The notes under the pieces: generated by a model
Database searches by the model: none
What the model saw: only the letters and a program-made list of their open reading frames with translations
What the model was told of the DNA's origin: nothing
In this document: positions 33,478-42,840 of the stretch, in pieces
Position numbering within the stretch: the stretch's first letter is position 1
Layout of the letters: the number at the start of each line of letters is the position of its first letter
Program-made: the position numbers and the translations under genes
From: DASYTH01 sp035942955
GTDB taxonomy: Bacteria > Actinomycetota > Actinomycetes > Mycobacteriales > Pseudonocardiaceae
DNA: 64,000 nucleotides
Direction: 5' to 3'
Assembly (NCBI RefSeq): GCF_035942955.1
Contig: NZ_DASZCQ010000160.1
Coordinates: forward strand, 27,817 to 91,816

Positions 33478-36000
33478 GTGACCATCCTGCGCAGAATGAT
33501 CGGACGAGGCAGGACCGGGTCGACCGTCCTGGTCGGAACGCTTCTCGCCGGCGTTCTCGCCGCGTCATTCGGGGTGGGCTACAGCGCGACGACGCCGGAA
33601 CTGAACGACGGCACCAACCACGTTCCGCACGGCCACGGCATCTCGCAGGTGAACAGCGAGACGCAGCGCGTTGAGAACGAGGCCAGGGCGTTGGCGACCG
33701 GCAAGGAGGAGATCGAGGTCGTCGAGCTGCAGGACGGCCGGGCCGCCGCGGTGAACAACCGGACGGGCGAGGTGCGCGTGTACCCGCGCGACCTCGGAAC
33801 CGACTCCACCGTGACGCCACCCCAGGCCGGCAAGGACAAGCCGGTACCGCCGGGGGAGCAGCCCGCGGTGGTCGCCGGGAAGGACTCGGGCTACGTCGTC
33901 GATCCGACCGGGAACACCGTCCGGCAGCTCGGCGTCGACGGGCCGGCGCCGCCGCCGGTACAGATCGACGGCGGCGCCAGCCGGACCGCCGTTCCCGACG
34001 GGGCCGGCGGCATCTGGGTGCTGACCGACGACGAGAAGGCCGTGCACGTCGTGCGTGACCGCATCGTCCACCGGGTCACCGCCCCCGACCCGATCAGGCA
34101 GCTCAGCGTGGCCGACGGGCGCCCGGTGGGAATCACCTCGAAGGGGGAGGCGCTCGACATCGCCGCCCGGCCGCTGCGCGCGATCGCCAGCCGTCCGGTA
34201 CCGTCCGGGCCGAGCGTCGTGGTCGGGTCCCCGCGTGGGGCGGGCCGCTATCTCCTCGTGCTGGATCGCAAGGACGGCCGGCTGTTCGCCGTCGACCCGC
34301 GAACCCGTGCCGTTCATGACATCGGCACGCTGCCGACCGACTCGCCCAACAGCCTCGGCGCGCCGGTGATCCTCGACGACCGCGCCTACATCCCGCAGTA
34401 CGCCCCGCGCAAGCACCGGCTCTTCGTCCGTGAGCTGCCGAGCGGCACCCCGCACGACGATGTCCCGGTCCCCGGCGAGCACGAGCGGTTCACCCTCGAG
34501 GTGCGCGACCACCGCGTGTGGGCCAACGACCAGTTCGACCGCCGTGTCGTGGTGGTCGGCCGCGATGGCCGGCCCGCGGTGATCGACAAGGGCGACCGGC
34601 CGGGCGTGCAGAGCGACACCACCCAGGGCGAGCACAAGGACCAGGCGCCGCCCAAGGACACTCCGCCGAGCACGGTCCCGCCGCCCCCCACGACGGCTCC
34701 GCCACCCAGCACCGAGGCAACCGATCCACCACCGTCGCGGGTCACCGTGCCCGAGATCGCGCGTGGGACTCAACAGGATGTCGCCTGCGACCGCGTCAGG
34801 GCCGTCGGCTTGCGTTGCGACATCGTCGAGGTGGGCCCGGGCGGCCCCACCGGAACGGTCCGCGACACCAAACCGCTCGGCGGAAGCCGGGTCCCCGAGG
34901 GCTCGGTCGTGCGGGTCTTCGTGTACGGGCCGGTCTCGGTGCCCAGCGTCGTCAACCTGCTGTCCGACGCGGCCTGCGCGAAGATTCTGAGCGGCGCGGG
35001 GGAACCCGGCGCCGGTGGCCAACTGAAGTGCGTCAAGGAACCCATGCCCGGCACCGGACGTACGTGGTCCGATTTGGACGTCGTCGCCGAGCAGAACCCC
35101 GCGGCGGGCACGCGTGTCGAGCTCGACACCACGGTCACCATTCGGTTCTGGAACACGGTTCTCATGGAGAACCTGGCCGGCCGCAACGGCGAGAGCGAGT
35201 GCCAGAGAGTCATTGCCTCCTCCCGCAACCGGGTCACTTGCACCATGCAGTTGTCTAGTGGGCGACACACACCCGACCAGGCCGGCCAAGTCGCGTCGCA
35301 GTCACCACCGCCAGGCAGCCCGGTGGGGATCGGGGGTTCGATCGTGCTGGACGTCTACGGCGCGTCGCCGCCGCCCAGCGTCCCACCTATGGTCGGAACC
35401 GAGATCAACGCGGCGTGCCAGGCCGCGAGCAACGCCGGCTACACCTGCGACGCGCGCGCGGATGTGCCGCTGTCCAACACCCCCAACGTCGTTCTGTCCC
35501 AGGAGCCGCCACCGGGCACGCCACAGCAGGGCGGCAACGTGATCCTGCACTATTCGAACAACCAGGGCGCGGGACTCCAACCGCTGTACCGCTTCCGCGC
35601 CGCCAACAACGACCCGGTGTGGATCGTCCGGCTGGGCAACGCCCCGGTGGAAGGCTATGCGAACCCCGTCCATATCGGGTGGGCCTACAACGCGGCGGTC
35701 GGTGGAACGTGGACGATCAATGACTTCTACTGTACGGGCAAACCCAGCAACTGCGGTGGCTTCGAGCGCAATCACTACTACACCAAGAATGATCAACCAG
35801 TCATTCCGAACTTCGACAAGCACTACGCCGTGGGCGCCTTTATTCAGGCTCCCGACGGTCAATGCGCCCCCGGCCAGCGGCGCATGTACCGCTTCAAGTA
35901 TCACGCCAATGATGGACGAAGGTACTTTATCGGCGAAGGTCGACCAGACGGCTGGCCGGATGACTATGAAGAATGGCTAGGGTGTATCTGGGCGCCGTAG
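33478..36000 (+). CDS. membrane-anchored beta-propeller/PASTA protein with novel C-terminal domain
   Basis: 840 residues; GTG 33478 with AGGAG 6 nt upstream. Membrane anchor at 13-37 (GSTVLVGTLLAGVLAASFGV). An external propeller-like repeat region follows at ~70-380. A Pro/Thr-rich linker at ~385-425 (TPPSTVPPPPTTAPPPSTE) leads to four PASTA-like repeats, each with a Cys pair (for example ACDRVRAVGLRCD and ACQAASNAGYTCD). The last ~170 residues form an aromatic, Cys-containing domain (LYRFRAANNDPVWIVRLG...EEWLGCIWAP) I do not recognise. Likely an envelope partner, binding muropeptides or glycans, of the adjacent secretion operon. Confidence 0.82.
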   Translation: MTILRRMIGRGRTGSTVLVGTLLAGVLAASFGVGYSATTPELNDGTNHVPHGHGISQVNSETQRVENEARALATGKEEIEVVELQDGRAAAVNNRTGEVRVYPRDLGTDSTVTPPQAGKDKPVPPGEQPAVVAGKDSGYVVDPTGNTVRQLGVDGPAPPPVQIDGGASRTAVPDGAGGIWVLTDDEKAVHVVRDRIVHRVTAPDPIRQLSVADGRPVGITSKGEALDIAARPLRAIASRPVPSGPSVVVGSPRGAGRYLLVLDRKDGRLFAVDPRTRAVHDIGTLPTDSPNSLGAPVILDDRAYIPQYAPRKHRLFVRELPSGTPHDDVPVPGEHERFTLEVRDHRVWANDQFDRRVVVVGRDGRPAVIDKGDRPGVQSDTTQGEHKDQAPPKDTPPSTVPPPPTTAPPPSTEATDPPPSRVTVPEIARGTQQDVACDRVRAVGLRCDIVEVGPGGPTGTVRDTKPLGGSRVPEGSVVRVFVYGPVSVPSVVNLLSDAACAKILSGAGEPGAGGQLKCVKEPMPGTGRTWSDLDVVAEQNPAAGTRVELDTTVTIRFWNTVLMENLAGRNGESECQRVIASSRNRVTCTMQLSSGRHTPDQAGQVASQSPPPGSPVGIGGSIVLDVYGASPPPSVPPMVGTEINAACQAASNAGYTCDARADVPLSNTPNVVLSQEPPPGTPQQGGNVILHYSNNQGAGLQPLYRFRAANNDPVWIVRLGNAPVEGYANPVHIGWAYNAAVGGTWTINDFYCTGKPSNCGGFERNHYYTKNDQPVIPNFDKHYAVGAFIQAPDGQCAPGQRRMYRFKYHANDGRRYFIGEGRPDGWPDDYEEWLGCIWAP

Positions 36001-36012
36001 CCGCTCGGTGAG

Positions 36013-36048
36013 ACCGCCTCGGACGTGTGGTCCGAGGCGGTTTCTTCT
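36013..36048 (+). terminator. intrinsic terminator
   Basis: Perfect 12-bp stem ACCGCCTCGGAC / GTCCGAGGCGGT around a GTGTG loop, followed by TTTCTTCTT. It ends the PASTA transcript 12 bp after its stop. Confidence 0.9.
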
Positions 36049-36123
36049 TGGGGAGCCTTTCCCGTTTCATCGTACTGACGAGCCGGCCAGACTTCGGGTG
36101 AACGAGGCTCGAGGAGGCTGGTG

Positions 36124-36405
36124 ATGGTCAAGAAGGACCCTTCACGAAATGGCGCGGGGGCGCGGTTCGAGGAGGCGGCGGAGCGGATCGCCGCCGAGAT
36201 CCGCCGCCTCGATGACATCGGTGACGATGTCCGGCGGCGGCTGCGGGAGCTGCGGTGGACCGGTCGCTCCGCCGACTCCTTCCGGCGGCACGCCGTGCAC
36301 CAGGCCGTGCGGGCCGGGCACAACCGCGAACTGATGGAGTCGCTGCGGGTGATGCTGATCCGGGCGGCCCAGGTAACCAACGCCGCGACGCGGGTGCAGC
36401 CATGA
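36124..36405 (+). CDS. WXG100-like helical-hairpin protein
   Basis: 93 residues from ATG 36124; GAGGAGG is 6 nt upstream. Helix-turn-helix hairpin with the WTG turn in LRWTGRSADSFRRHAVHQAV. It is more basic than the first WXG100 protein. Its stop overlaps the next start (ATGA). Position at the head of an EspG-like/hydrolase trio suggests it is a dedicated partner of that effector. Confidence 0.8.
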   Translation: MVKKDPSRNGAGARFEEAAERIAAEIRRLDDIGDDVRRRLRELRWTGRSADSFRRHAVHQAVRAGHNRELMESLRVMLIRAAQVTNAATRVQP

Positions 36406-37226
36406 CCGCGGCGCTCGTGCTCACCACCGACGAACTTCGGGTGTCGACCACGGTCGCGGGAGCTCCGGTGCCGGCCGCGCTGCGGGCCGACTGGTCCACA
36501 GAGGACATGCCGGTGGCCGACCTGGTCGCGTTGCGCGGGCTGCTCGCTAGGGGGCTGGCGAGCTCCGGCGCGGGAGACGTCAGCCTGGCCGATGACCTCT
36601 CGCTGGCCCTCGGACCATTCCTGACCGGCCGTGTTCTCGTTGACGTGCAACGAGATGGCGCGGTTCGGCCGGGCCGCCGCCTGATCGCGAAGGGCGCGGC
36701 GGGAGTGGTCAGCTGCGCCGAGCACGGACCGGACCTGTGGCAGGTCGAACCAGCCGACCCGGATCCGGTCGAGCGGCTGGTGGCCGACCTGGTCGATCAC
36801 CTACCCGACACCGAGGCGTCCCACCCCGGCGTGACCCTGCCCACCGATCTACTCGCCGAGGCCGAGCGGCGGTCGGCGACCGGGGCCACCGAGCACACGC
36901 GTGGAATGTTGGTGCGGCGCGGTTTGCCGCCCGGGACCGCCGAGGTCGTGGCACGGGTGCTCGGCGACCTGGGCACGACCGTGACCGTGCGGTCCTCGCA
37001 CCGTAACGGATCCACCACCCGATGCGCGGCGATCACCTGGCTGGAGACCGGTTCGACGGGTGTCTGGCTCGCCGTACCCGACGACGACCCCCTGGCCGAT
37101 GTCGACCCCGCCGTGCCGCCGACGGGCCTTGCGGGACACACCAAGCTGCGGCCGGTGAGCACCGGCACCCTGCGCGACGAGGTGCGTGACGTGGTGGAAA
37201 TCCTCGGATCGGAGTGGACGGGATGA
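36402..37226 (+). CDS. EspG-like ESX secretion-associated protein
   Basis: 274 residues. The start ATG 36402 overlaps the previous stop. No signal peptide or membrane helix. Length, alternating strand/helix pattern and position fit EspG-type chaperones, which bind ESX substrates in the cytosol. Segments such as LVLTTDELRVSTTVAGA at the start and TTVTVRSSHRNGSTTRCAAITWL in the C-terminal half are characteristic of the group in general form, but identity is too low for certainty. Overlaps the effector gene by 4 bp (ATGA). Confidence 0.6.
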   Translation: MTAALVLTTDELRVSTTVAGAPVPAALRADWSTEDMPVADLVALRGLLARGLASSGAGDVSLADDLSLALGPFLTGRVLVDVQRDGAVRPGRRLIAKGAAGVVSCAEHGPDLWQVEPADPDPVERLVADLVDHLPDTEASHPGVTLPTDLLAEAERRSATGATEHTRGMLVRRGLPPGTAEVVARVLGDLGTTVTVRSSHRNGSTTRCAAITWLETGSTGVWLAVPDDDPLADVDPAVPPTGLAGHTKLRPVSTGTLRDEVRDVVEILGSEWTG

Positions 37227-38566
37227 GCAGGCTCTCCGCGCGTGAGATCGCCGAACATGCCTACGCGGCCGGCTTTCGCGGTCAGGCGCTGACCACCGCG
37301 GTCGCCGTGGCGCTGGCCGAGTCCGGCGGCAATCCCAAGGCCCGCGGGGATACCACGATCACCGACGGCACATGGGGTCCGTCGATCGGCCTGTGGCAGA
37401 TCCGCTCGCTGCGCTCCGACTACGGCACCGGCGACGAGCGCGACGCCAAGGCCAACCTCGACCCCGCCACCAACGCCCGGCACGCCTGGTCGATCTCCGA
37501 TCATGGCACCAACTGGACCCCGTGGTCGGCCTACACCAACGGCAGCTACCGGCGGTATCTCGACACCGCGCGGGCGGCGGCGCAGCAGGTTGCCGGCGGG
37601 CACTCCGGCGGCGGCGGACATTCCAGCGGCGGCGGGCAGTCCGGCGGTGAGCGGTCGGACGGTGAACGGCGCCGGCGGCCGGCAAGAGGCGACGCTCGCC
37701 CGGCCAGCGACCGGATCGTGCTCGACCTGCACGAGCTGCGCGAGCTGCACACGTTCTTCGACCGCTGCGCCGACCGGGTCCGGCATGTCCGGCGGGTGGT
37801 GGCCGACATCGAACGCGATCTGGAGCCGGCCAGGGCCGCGCTCACCGACACCGCGCTGGCCGGCCTGATCACGCAGGCCTTCGCCTTCCTCCAGTCGCCT
37901 CCCATGTTGCCCAAGGCCGAGGAACGAATGGACTGGCACGCCCGGTTCGCCGAGCGGGTGCGTCGCCTCGCCGAGCGCGCCGACGGCGCCGACGGCAAGT
38001 GGACCCGGTCGGACGCGCTGCGGTTCGCCACCGGCATGGGCCGCGCGGACCGGGCCGAGCGGGCAGTCCTCGAGGCCCTGATCATGGGCACCATCGTGCG
38101 CCGCCGCAGCGACCTGCGGCAGCACCTGCACCGTGACCGTGACCGCGACCACGAACCGCGGTCCGGCGACGGCACACCGGCCAGGGTCGACGTATCGGGA
38201 CTGCGTAACGGCCACGTGCCGGCGAGCAGGCTGGCTTCCGTCGGAGACGGCGAGAAGCTGCTCGAGCCGGTCGCCCGGGCGTTTCGCCGGATGGACGCCG
38301 CCGCCCGGGCCGCCGGCCTCGATCTCCATGTCAATTCCGGATATCGAAGCTATGCCGAACAAGCGCAGCTGTACCGCGACTACCAGAACGGGACCGGCAA
38401 CCTGGCGGCGCCACCCGGTCGAAGCACGCACGGGCTCGGACTGTCCGCCGACATCAACGTCACCAATCCACGAGTCCAGGCCTGGCTACGCGAGAACGCG
38501 GCGAAGTACGGCTTCGTCAACGACGTGGCGAGCGAGCCATGGCACTGGACCTACCAGCACAGGTGA
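37223..38566 (+). CDS. bifunctional cell-wall hydrolase, candidate ESX-type effector
   Basis: 447 residues from ATG 37223. N-terminal lysozyme/transglycosylase-like domain with candidate Glu33 in ALAESGGNPKARG and WGPSIGLWQIRS. A Gly/Ser-rich linker follows at ~127-145. A central helical region (DLHELRELHTFFDRCADRVRHV, ~168-250) resembles a WXG100-type targeting domain. The C-terminal VanY-type DD-carboxypeptidase has SGYRSYAEQ, His403 and Asp410 in STHGLGLSADINV, and His441 in EPWHW. No Sec signal, although both enzymes act on peptidoglycan, so export through the type VII system is inferred. Confidence 0.82.
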   Translation: MSRLSAREIAEHAYAAGFRGQALTTAVAVALAESGGNPKARGDTTITDGTWGPSIGLWQIRSLRSDYGTGDERDAKANLDPATNARHAWSISDHGTNWTPWSAYTNGSYRRYLDTARAAAQQVAGGHSGGGGHSSGGGQSGGERSDGERRRRPARGDARPASDRIVLDLHELRELHTFFDRCADRVRHVRRVVADIERDLEPARAALTDTALAGLITQAFAFLQSPPMLPKAEERMDWHARFAERVRRLAERADGADGKWTRSDALRFATGMGRADRAERAVLEALIMGTIVRRRSDLRQHLHRDRDRDHEPRSGDGTPARVDVSGLRNGHVPASRLASVGDGEKLLEPVARAFRRMDAAARAAGLDLHVNSGYRSYAEQAQLYRDYQNGTGNLAAPPGRSTHGLGLSADINVTNPRVQAWLRENAAKYGFVNDVASEPWHWTYQHR

Positions 38567-38839
38567 AACCTGGGTACCACGGCCGGTAGGGCTAGGTATC
38601 CGTTAAGGTGACCCGCCGTGATGACCACTACTTGACGTCGAACCCCTCAAGCCGCCTGATCTCGCCGGCCGTCAAGAGCACACAGCGGTGGCGTCGACAT
38701 TCGGCGCCAGGCCGAGCCATCTGGCCTCACAGCGACAGTCCAGGCTACCGAGCTGTACCGCGGTCGGAGACCAGTCCCGCATGCCAGAGCGGACGTTCGC
38801 GTGGGGTGAGCCCCGCCACCTAATCGTCTCTGGATGACA

Positions 38840-40399
38840 TCAAGCCAAAGTCTCGCCGGCCACCTCCGCCACGAACAGATGGTGGGAGTAGATACCGGGT
38901 GACACTGACCGCCAGGTAGATCTGGGGTCGTTGGGATTGCGGAGGTTCAGCAGGTCGTTCCATTCGATGAAGGCGTATGCGGACCTCTCTTCCGACCCGG
39001 CGAGCGCGCCGACGTCGGACACTCGGCGTTCACCCGTCCTCAGCGCCCGTAACGCCGCGGCGTGGGTGGGATCTCGGGTGAACGCGTTGATGTTGACTTT
39101 GCCGCTGGGGGCCGGGTTCGCCGTGGTAAAGCTGCCCCGCGCCGGGAGTGGCAGTGCGGCGGCCAATGCCGCGATCGCCGGTGGGAAGGGGCTTACCCGG
39201 CTGAGCGCCTGTGCGTCGTTGATCAATCGGGCGTAGCCGATCGCGCGAATCGCCGCTGGGTCCATCGACCTGGTGCGGATACCAGCCGGGAACGTGCCGA
39301 ATTGCCCGGTGGTGACGATGTCCGCGGTCACGTTGCTCAGCGGGACGCCGCTGGCCCGGATCCCGGCGAGGATCGTCGGGGCTTGGTCGTTGGCATCGAG
39401 GATGGTGATGTGGTGGATCAACGAGGCGGGGATCAATCGCCGCCGCAGGGTGGCGGCGAGGCCGGCGTTGCCGCGGCTGTGCGCGCTCATAGTGATGGCC
39501 GAGACGGTTGCGGGACGTCCCGTGCTCGCCAGCGCGTCGACGATCTGCTGAAGCGAGATGGTGAACGCTCGGCCCTCTTCTCCGCGCACGCCGATGAGAA
39601 TCTGGCTTCCCGCGTCGGCCGCTCCGCGTAGGCCGTGGTGCTCGACATGTGAGCTTCCGCCGATCACACCGGCGGCGGAAAAGAAGACATGCACATGGTT
39701 GGTAAGGCTGGCGGCCGCACCGGCCGGCACGAAAACCAGGAACTCACCGTAGGTGAACGTCCGGTCGGCGAGCCGGTCGGTGCCGCCCGGACCGGCCGGG
39801 CCTGACTCGTCGGCACGAATCAGGGGCGCCCAGCCGGTCCTCCCGGTTCCCGCCAACGTCGCCGCCTTGAGCCGGGAAATCCCCGCCATCGTCTCGGGTG
39901 TGGGCCCGCCGCCGCTCGCCGCGGCCCGTTCCGTGACGTAGTCGTCATTAGTCAGATGCCACCGGGAATGCAGCAGGTCCTGCACCATGAGCACGTCGGC
40001 GGCATTGTTCGGTTGCCCGGCACCCACGGCGGCTCCCAGATTGACGCCGTACTGCGCGGCGGCCACCTCGCGGGGCAGCACCGGCTCCAAGGTCCGACTC
40101 AGGGCGCGCCGCAGGAGCGCGAGGTGAGCCGGATCGGTCACTGCGGTGCCGGGGCCGAGCGCGACGACCGCCGGGTAAATCGCGTCGTAGTCGGCGTTCT
40201 CGATGCCCCACAGCACATGCATCCGGTCCAGCACCAACAGGACACCCTCACGATGGTTCGTGGCGGGCGCGTCGCCGACCCCACCGCCGGACGGCAGATC
40301 GACTCGGACCCGTTGGAGCCGCACCGATCTTGACGGCGCAAGCAGCCCAGCCACCGCCGCATTCCCCGCATCTCGCTGAAGCCGCACGACAGGGTGCAT
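38840..40399 (-). CDS. protein with eCIS-type N-terminal motif and hydrolase-like domain
   Basis: 519 residues from ATG 40399 (AAGG 5 nt upstream); longer starts are possible. The N-terminus has VVRLQRDAGNAAVAGLL followed by RLQR, a pattern frequent in actinobacterial proteins linked to extracellular contractile injection systems. Two related helical repeats follow (VLLVLDRMHVLWGIENADY and VLMVQDLLHSRWHLTNDDY), resembling peptidoglycan-binding-like modules. The C-terminal part has MSAHSRGN in an alpha/beta setting that could be a serine-hydrolase elbow. No injection-system genes are in the window. Function unknown; cargo toxin is a hypothesis. Confidence 0.6.
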   Translation of the reverse strand: MHPVVRLQRDAGNAAVAGLLAPSRSVRLQRVRVDLPSGGGVGDAPATNHREGVLLVLDRMHVLWGIENADYDAIYPAVVALGPGTAVTDPAHLALLRRALSRTLEPVLPREVAAAQYGVNLGAAVGAGQPNNAADVLMVQDLLHSRWHLTNDDYVTERAAASGGGPTPETMAGISRLKAATLAGTGRTGWAPLIRADESGPAGPGGTDRLADRTFTYGEFLVFVPAGAAASLTNHVHVFFSAAGVIGGSSHVEHHGLRGAADAGSQILIGVRGEEGRAFTISLQQIVDALASTGRPATVSAITMSAHSRGNAGLAATLRRRLIPASLIHHITILDANDQAPTILAGIRASGVPLSNVTADIVTTGQFGTFPAGIRTRSMDPAAIRAIGYARLINDAQALSRVSPFPPAIAALAAALPLPARGSFTTANPAPSGKVNINAFTRDPTHAAALRALRTGERRVSDVGALAGSEERSAYAFIEWNDLLNLRNPNDPRSTWRSVSPGIYSHHLFVAEVAGETLA

Positions 40400-40599
40400 C
40401 GGCACCTTGGATTCGTGACGTACCAGTCTCGTACCCGCGTAGTCGTTCCCGGCCTCCCGACGGCGCGACACATCCACATCTACGAGGACAATCCAGCCGG
40501 TCCAAACCTGCAATGTTCGTACCGCCGGCCACGAAGGCAAGAGCGATTGCGCGTTCGCGCAAGCATCGGGACCACACGAGTGCGGGGCCATCCTTGCAG

Positions 40600-41552
40600 A
40601 CCACAGATATGGTCAAGTTCTATACCATCGTCAATGCTGGCATGTGACTCGCGGCAGAAGATTACGTTGGAACGCCCCGATACCAACTTCGTGGTGTTCC
40701 GCATCTCTGGTCGCCGATTACGAGGACTTGCAGGCTTGGCGCGTGGTTGTTGGCCGCGTTGTGTCTTCTACGGCCGCACCTGCGCACTGTCGGCTCCTGC
40801 AACCCGGACCGGAGCTCGTCGACCTTGCTCAGGCGGGGAGCAGCGTTGGACGACCTGTGCTCAGCCGGGGGCGTTGGGGCAGGTGTGGGAAAGGTGAGGC
40901 GCTCACCGGTGACGTTCCTCGGCGTGGGAATGGTGATTTGTTCCCATCCGGTGAGTGTCTCGCCGGGCTGGCCCCATCGCTGCCACCGGTCGGCACCGTT
41001 TTCGTTCCGGGTTCCGGGAAGTCGATGTGCTCCACCGGGGTGCCGGCACCGTCGCTGCGCAGCCACTTGGTTCGAACGCCGAGCGAGCGCGCACAGCCGT
41101 GACGAAAGCCATCAGGTCGGTCATCGCCCACATCATGGCGCACGACCCAGTCCTGGGTGGGCATCTGCGCCAGGCGATCAACACCGGCACCTGCTGCGCA
41201 TACATCCCGGACCCCACCGCCCCGCTGCACTCGAGTTTCTGAACCGCGGCTGCCAACCCCTGACTGGTCGAGCGCAGCACGTCGGTAACCCGGCCGCACA
41301 TCGAGGGCCGGGGAGAAAGGCGGCCGGTGGTCGTTGAACGGCCAGGGTGACGGGCCCGCCGCCGGGGACTCCGGTGAGGACCTCGGGCTCGGCATCGGGG
41401 CCGCACCCACCGCACGCTGGAAGCGATCATGCCGGCGTCGTCGATGTCGCTGGCGTCCGAGCCGACACCTGGGTCGCCCACCGTCCCGCGGACGGCCCCA
41501 CCCGGTTCGGCCACGATGGCGGTGGCCGGTACGAGGGCGGCTCGTACTCGTC
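40600..41552. other. gene-poor stretch with decayed sequence
   Basis: No intact gene is convincing in this ~950-bp stretch. The left part (40400-40800) is less GC-rich than its neighbours. A recognisable fragment is at 41060-41242 (listed separately). Other frames show proline-rich low-complexity translation without start signals. The stretch looks like decayed accessory DNA. Confidence 0.5.
41060..41242 (+). pseudogene. C-terminal fragment of a large ATP-binding regulatory protein
   Basis: The frame reads NAERARTAVTKAIRSVIAHI, then HDPVLGGHLRQAINTGTCCAYIPDP, and stops at 41242. This tail is typical of large actinobacterial ATPase/adenylate-cyclase-like or SARP-related proteins (LG.HL...I.TG..C.Y.PD). 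No upstream domain is in frame. Family assignment is from memory of that tail, so moderate at best. Confidence 0.4.
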
Positions 41553-42161
41553 CTAGCGAGTGTTTGTCGGGGTGGTGCGGTTGCGCGGGGTGAGCTTGCC
41601 GGTGATGTCGTGTACCAGTGCGGTCATGTCGTCGCGCATGCGTCGGGCGGTCTCCTCGTCGGGCAGCTCCCGCCCGGGGATCCCGGGTCTGGTGTGGTAG
41701 CAGCCCACCACCAGGTTGTCGATCTGGAAGCCGGCACTGACGTAGTCGCTGATTCGCTTGAGCTCCTTGGTGGACAGGTTGTCGCTCATCGTGAGGTCGG
41801 ACAGGCCGCGGTTGGTGATCTCCAGCGACCCGTGGTTGCCGAGCCGGCTGCGCATCGTCACCTCGACGCTGGTGAACCGTGACCGGGGTGTGGTGAACAC
41901 GCACCGCCGGGAGGGATCGTTGTCCTCGACGAAGTAGCTGTCCTCGAGTGTGGTCTCGCCGACCGCACCGCCGAGCAGGGCGGCCACGCGCGAACGGTCG
42001 ATCATGGAACAGGGTGGCGGCTGGGGAAACCCGTCGCCCACCCGCCACGGGTTGACCACCTCCGGCGCGCCGCCCCCGGTGATCACCAGGAGCACCCCGA
42101 GTACCAGCTCGGCGGCGACCGCCGCCCCGATCGCGAGCGCTGTCCCCAGCCGGCCGGGCAT
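41553..42161 (-). CDS. DUF3558-like exported protein
   Basis: 202 residues with an N-terminal hydrophobic signal/anchor (LGTALAIGAAVAAELVLGVLLVI). The mature part has CSMIDRSRVAALLGG, a conserved-type Cys pair (residues in PPCSMID and RRCVFTT) and a late Cys in NLVVGCYHTRPG. This pattern resembles DUF3558-type lipoproteins/secreted proteins of Pseudonocardiales, but no lipobox Cys follows the signal. Start ATG 42161. Monocistronic. Confidence 0.65.
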   Translation of the reverse strand: MPGRLGTALAIGAAVAAELVLGVLLVITGGGAPEVVNPWRVGDGFPQPPPCSMIDRSRVAALLGGAVGETTLEDSYFVEDNDPSRRCVFTTPRSRFTSVEVTMRSRLGNHGSLEITNRGLSDLTMSDNLSTKELKRISDYVSAGFQIDNLVVGCYHTRPGIPGRELPDEETARRMRDDMTALVHDITGKLTPRNRTTPTNTR

Positions 42162-42840
42162 CGGCTCAGGTTATCTGGTTTCCCGGCCGGTGGTTGGGTA
42201 GATCCTGTGGCACACCGCCGTTGAGGGCTGACCTCACCCAGACCGCCCCATGCTCGGCATGCCGACCGCCGACGGTGTCTCCGGATTGGCATACCGCGGG
42301 CTTGTGCACTGCCTATAGGCAAACACAAGTACCGGAGTCCAACGGCGCTGTCCGCTGCGCGGCGGCGCTCGACCGGCTTGGTGCATGGACTCGCGACGGC
42401 GCCAGCATCACGGATCTTGTCCCAGAACCACCGCCACACACATCGACCTGTGATGCGGGCTGCGAGAAACCACCGATGACCGTAGCGGCACCCGCCGGGC
42501 CGGGGTGGGAAACACCGTCCGTGGGCGAGACGACCTCGGTTGGGTAGTTGCGTGTCCGGGCGTCATCACGATGGTGTGGACGCCACCGGGTCCGCGATGA
42601 TCAACTGTTGTCCCGCGGGCTCGTGGACAGGAAGGGCGGTTTGCGTCGGGTGACTAGACCGAACGGGGATACCTCGGTTGCTGCGGTGGCAAGAGTTAGG
42701 CCGAATGGGCCATCCTGGACGATGCGGGAGCCGGTAGGGCCGGCGCGGGACGGGTCGATCTCGTGCGTGGAACACCGGACGGACGAGCGGGTCGTGCGGG
42801 ACTGCTCGGGGTTTCGCCTGGCCGGAGGGATCGGTGCTGG
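42162..42840. other. intergenic region without recognisable gene
   Basis: 679 bp between divergent genes. Plus-strand frames of 98-117 codons exist but lack ribosome-binding sites, codon bias and any recognisable domain. The promoters of both flanking genes must lie here. A GGAGGGA at 42826-42832 region precedes the TPR gene start. Confidence 0.5.

Noticed and set aside
34400..36000. CRISPR or tandem DNA repeat suspected from the repetitive PASTA region
   Set aside because: Repetition is at protein level with diverged codons; no direct DNA repeats with constant spacers. No CRISPR array was seen anywhere in the window.
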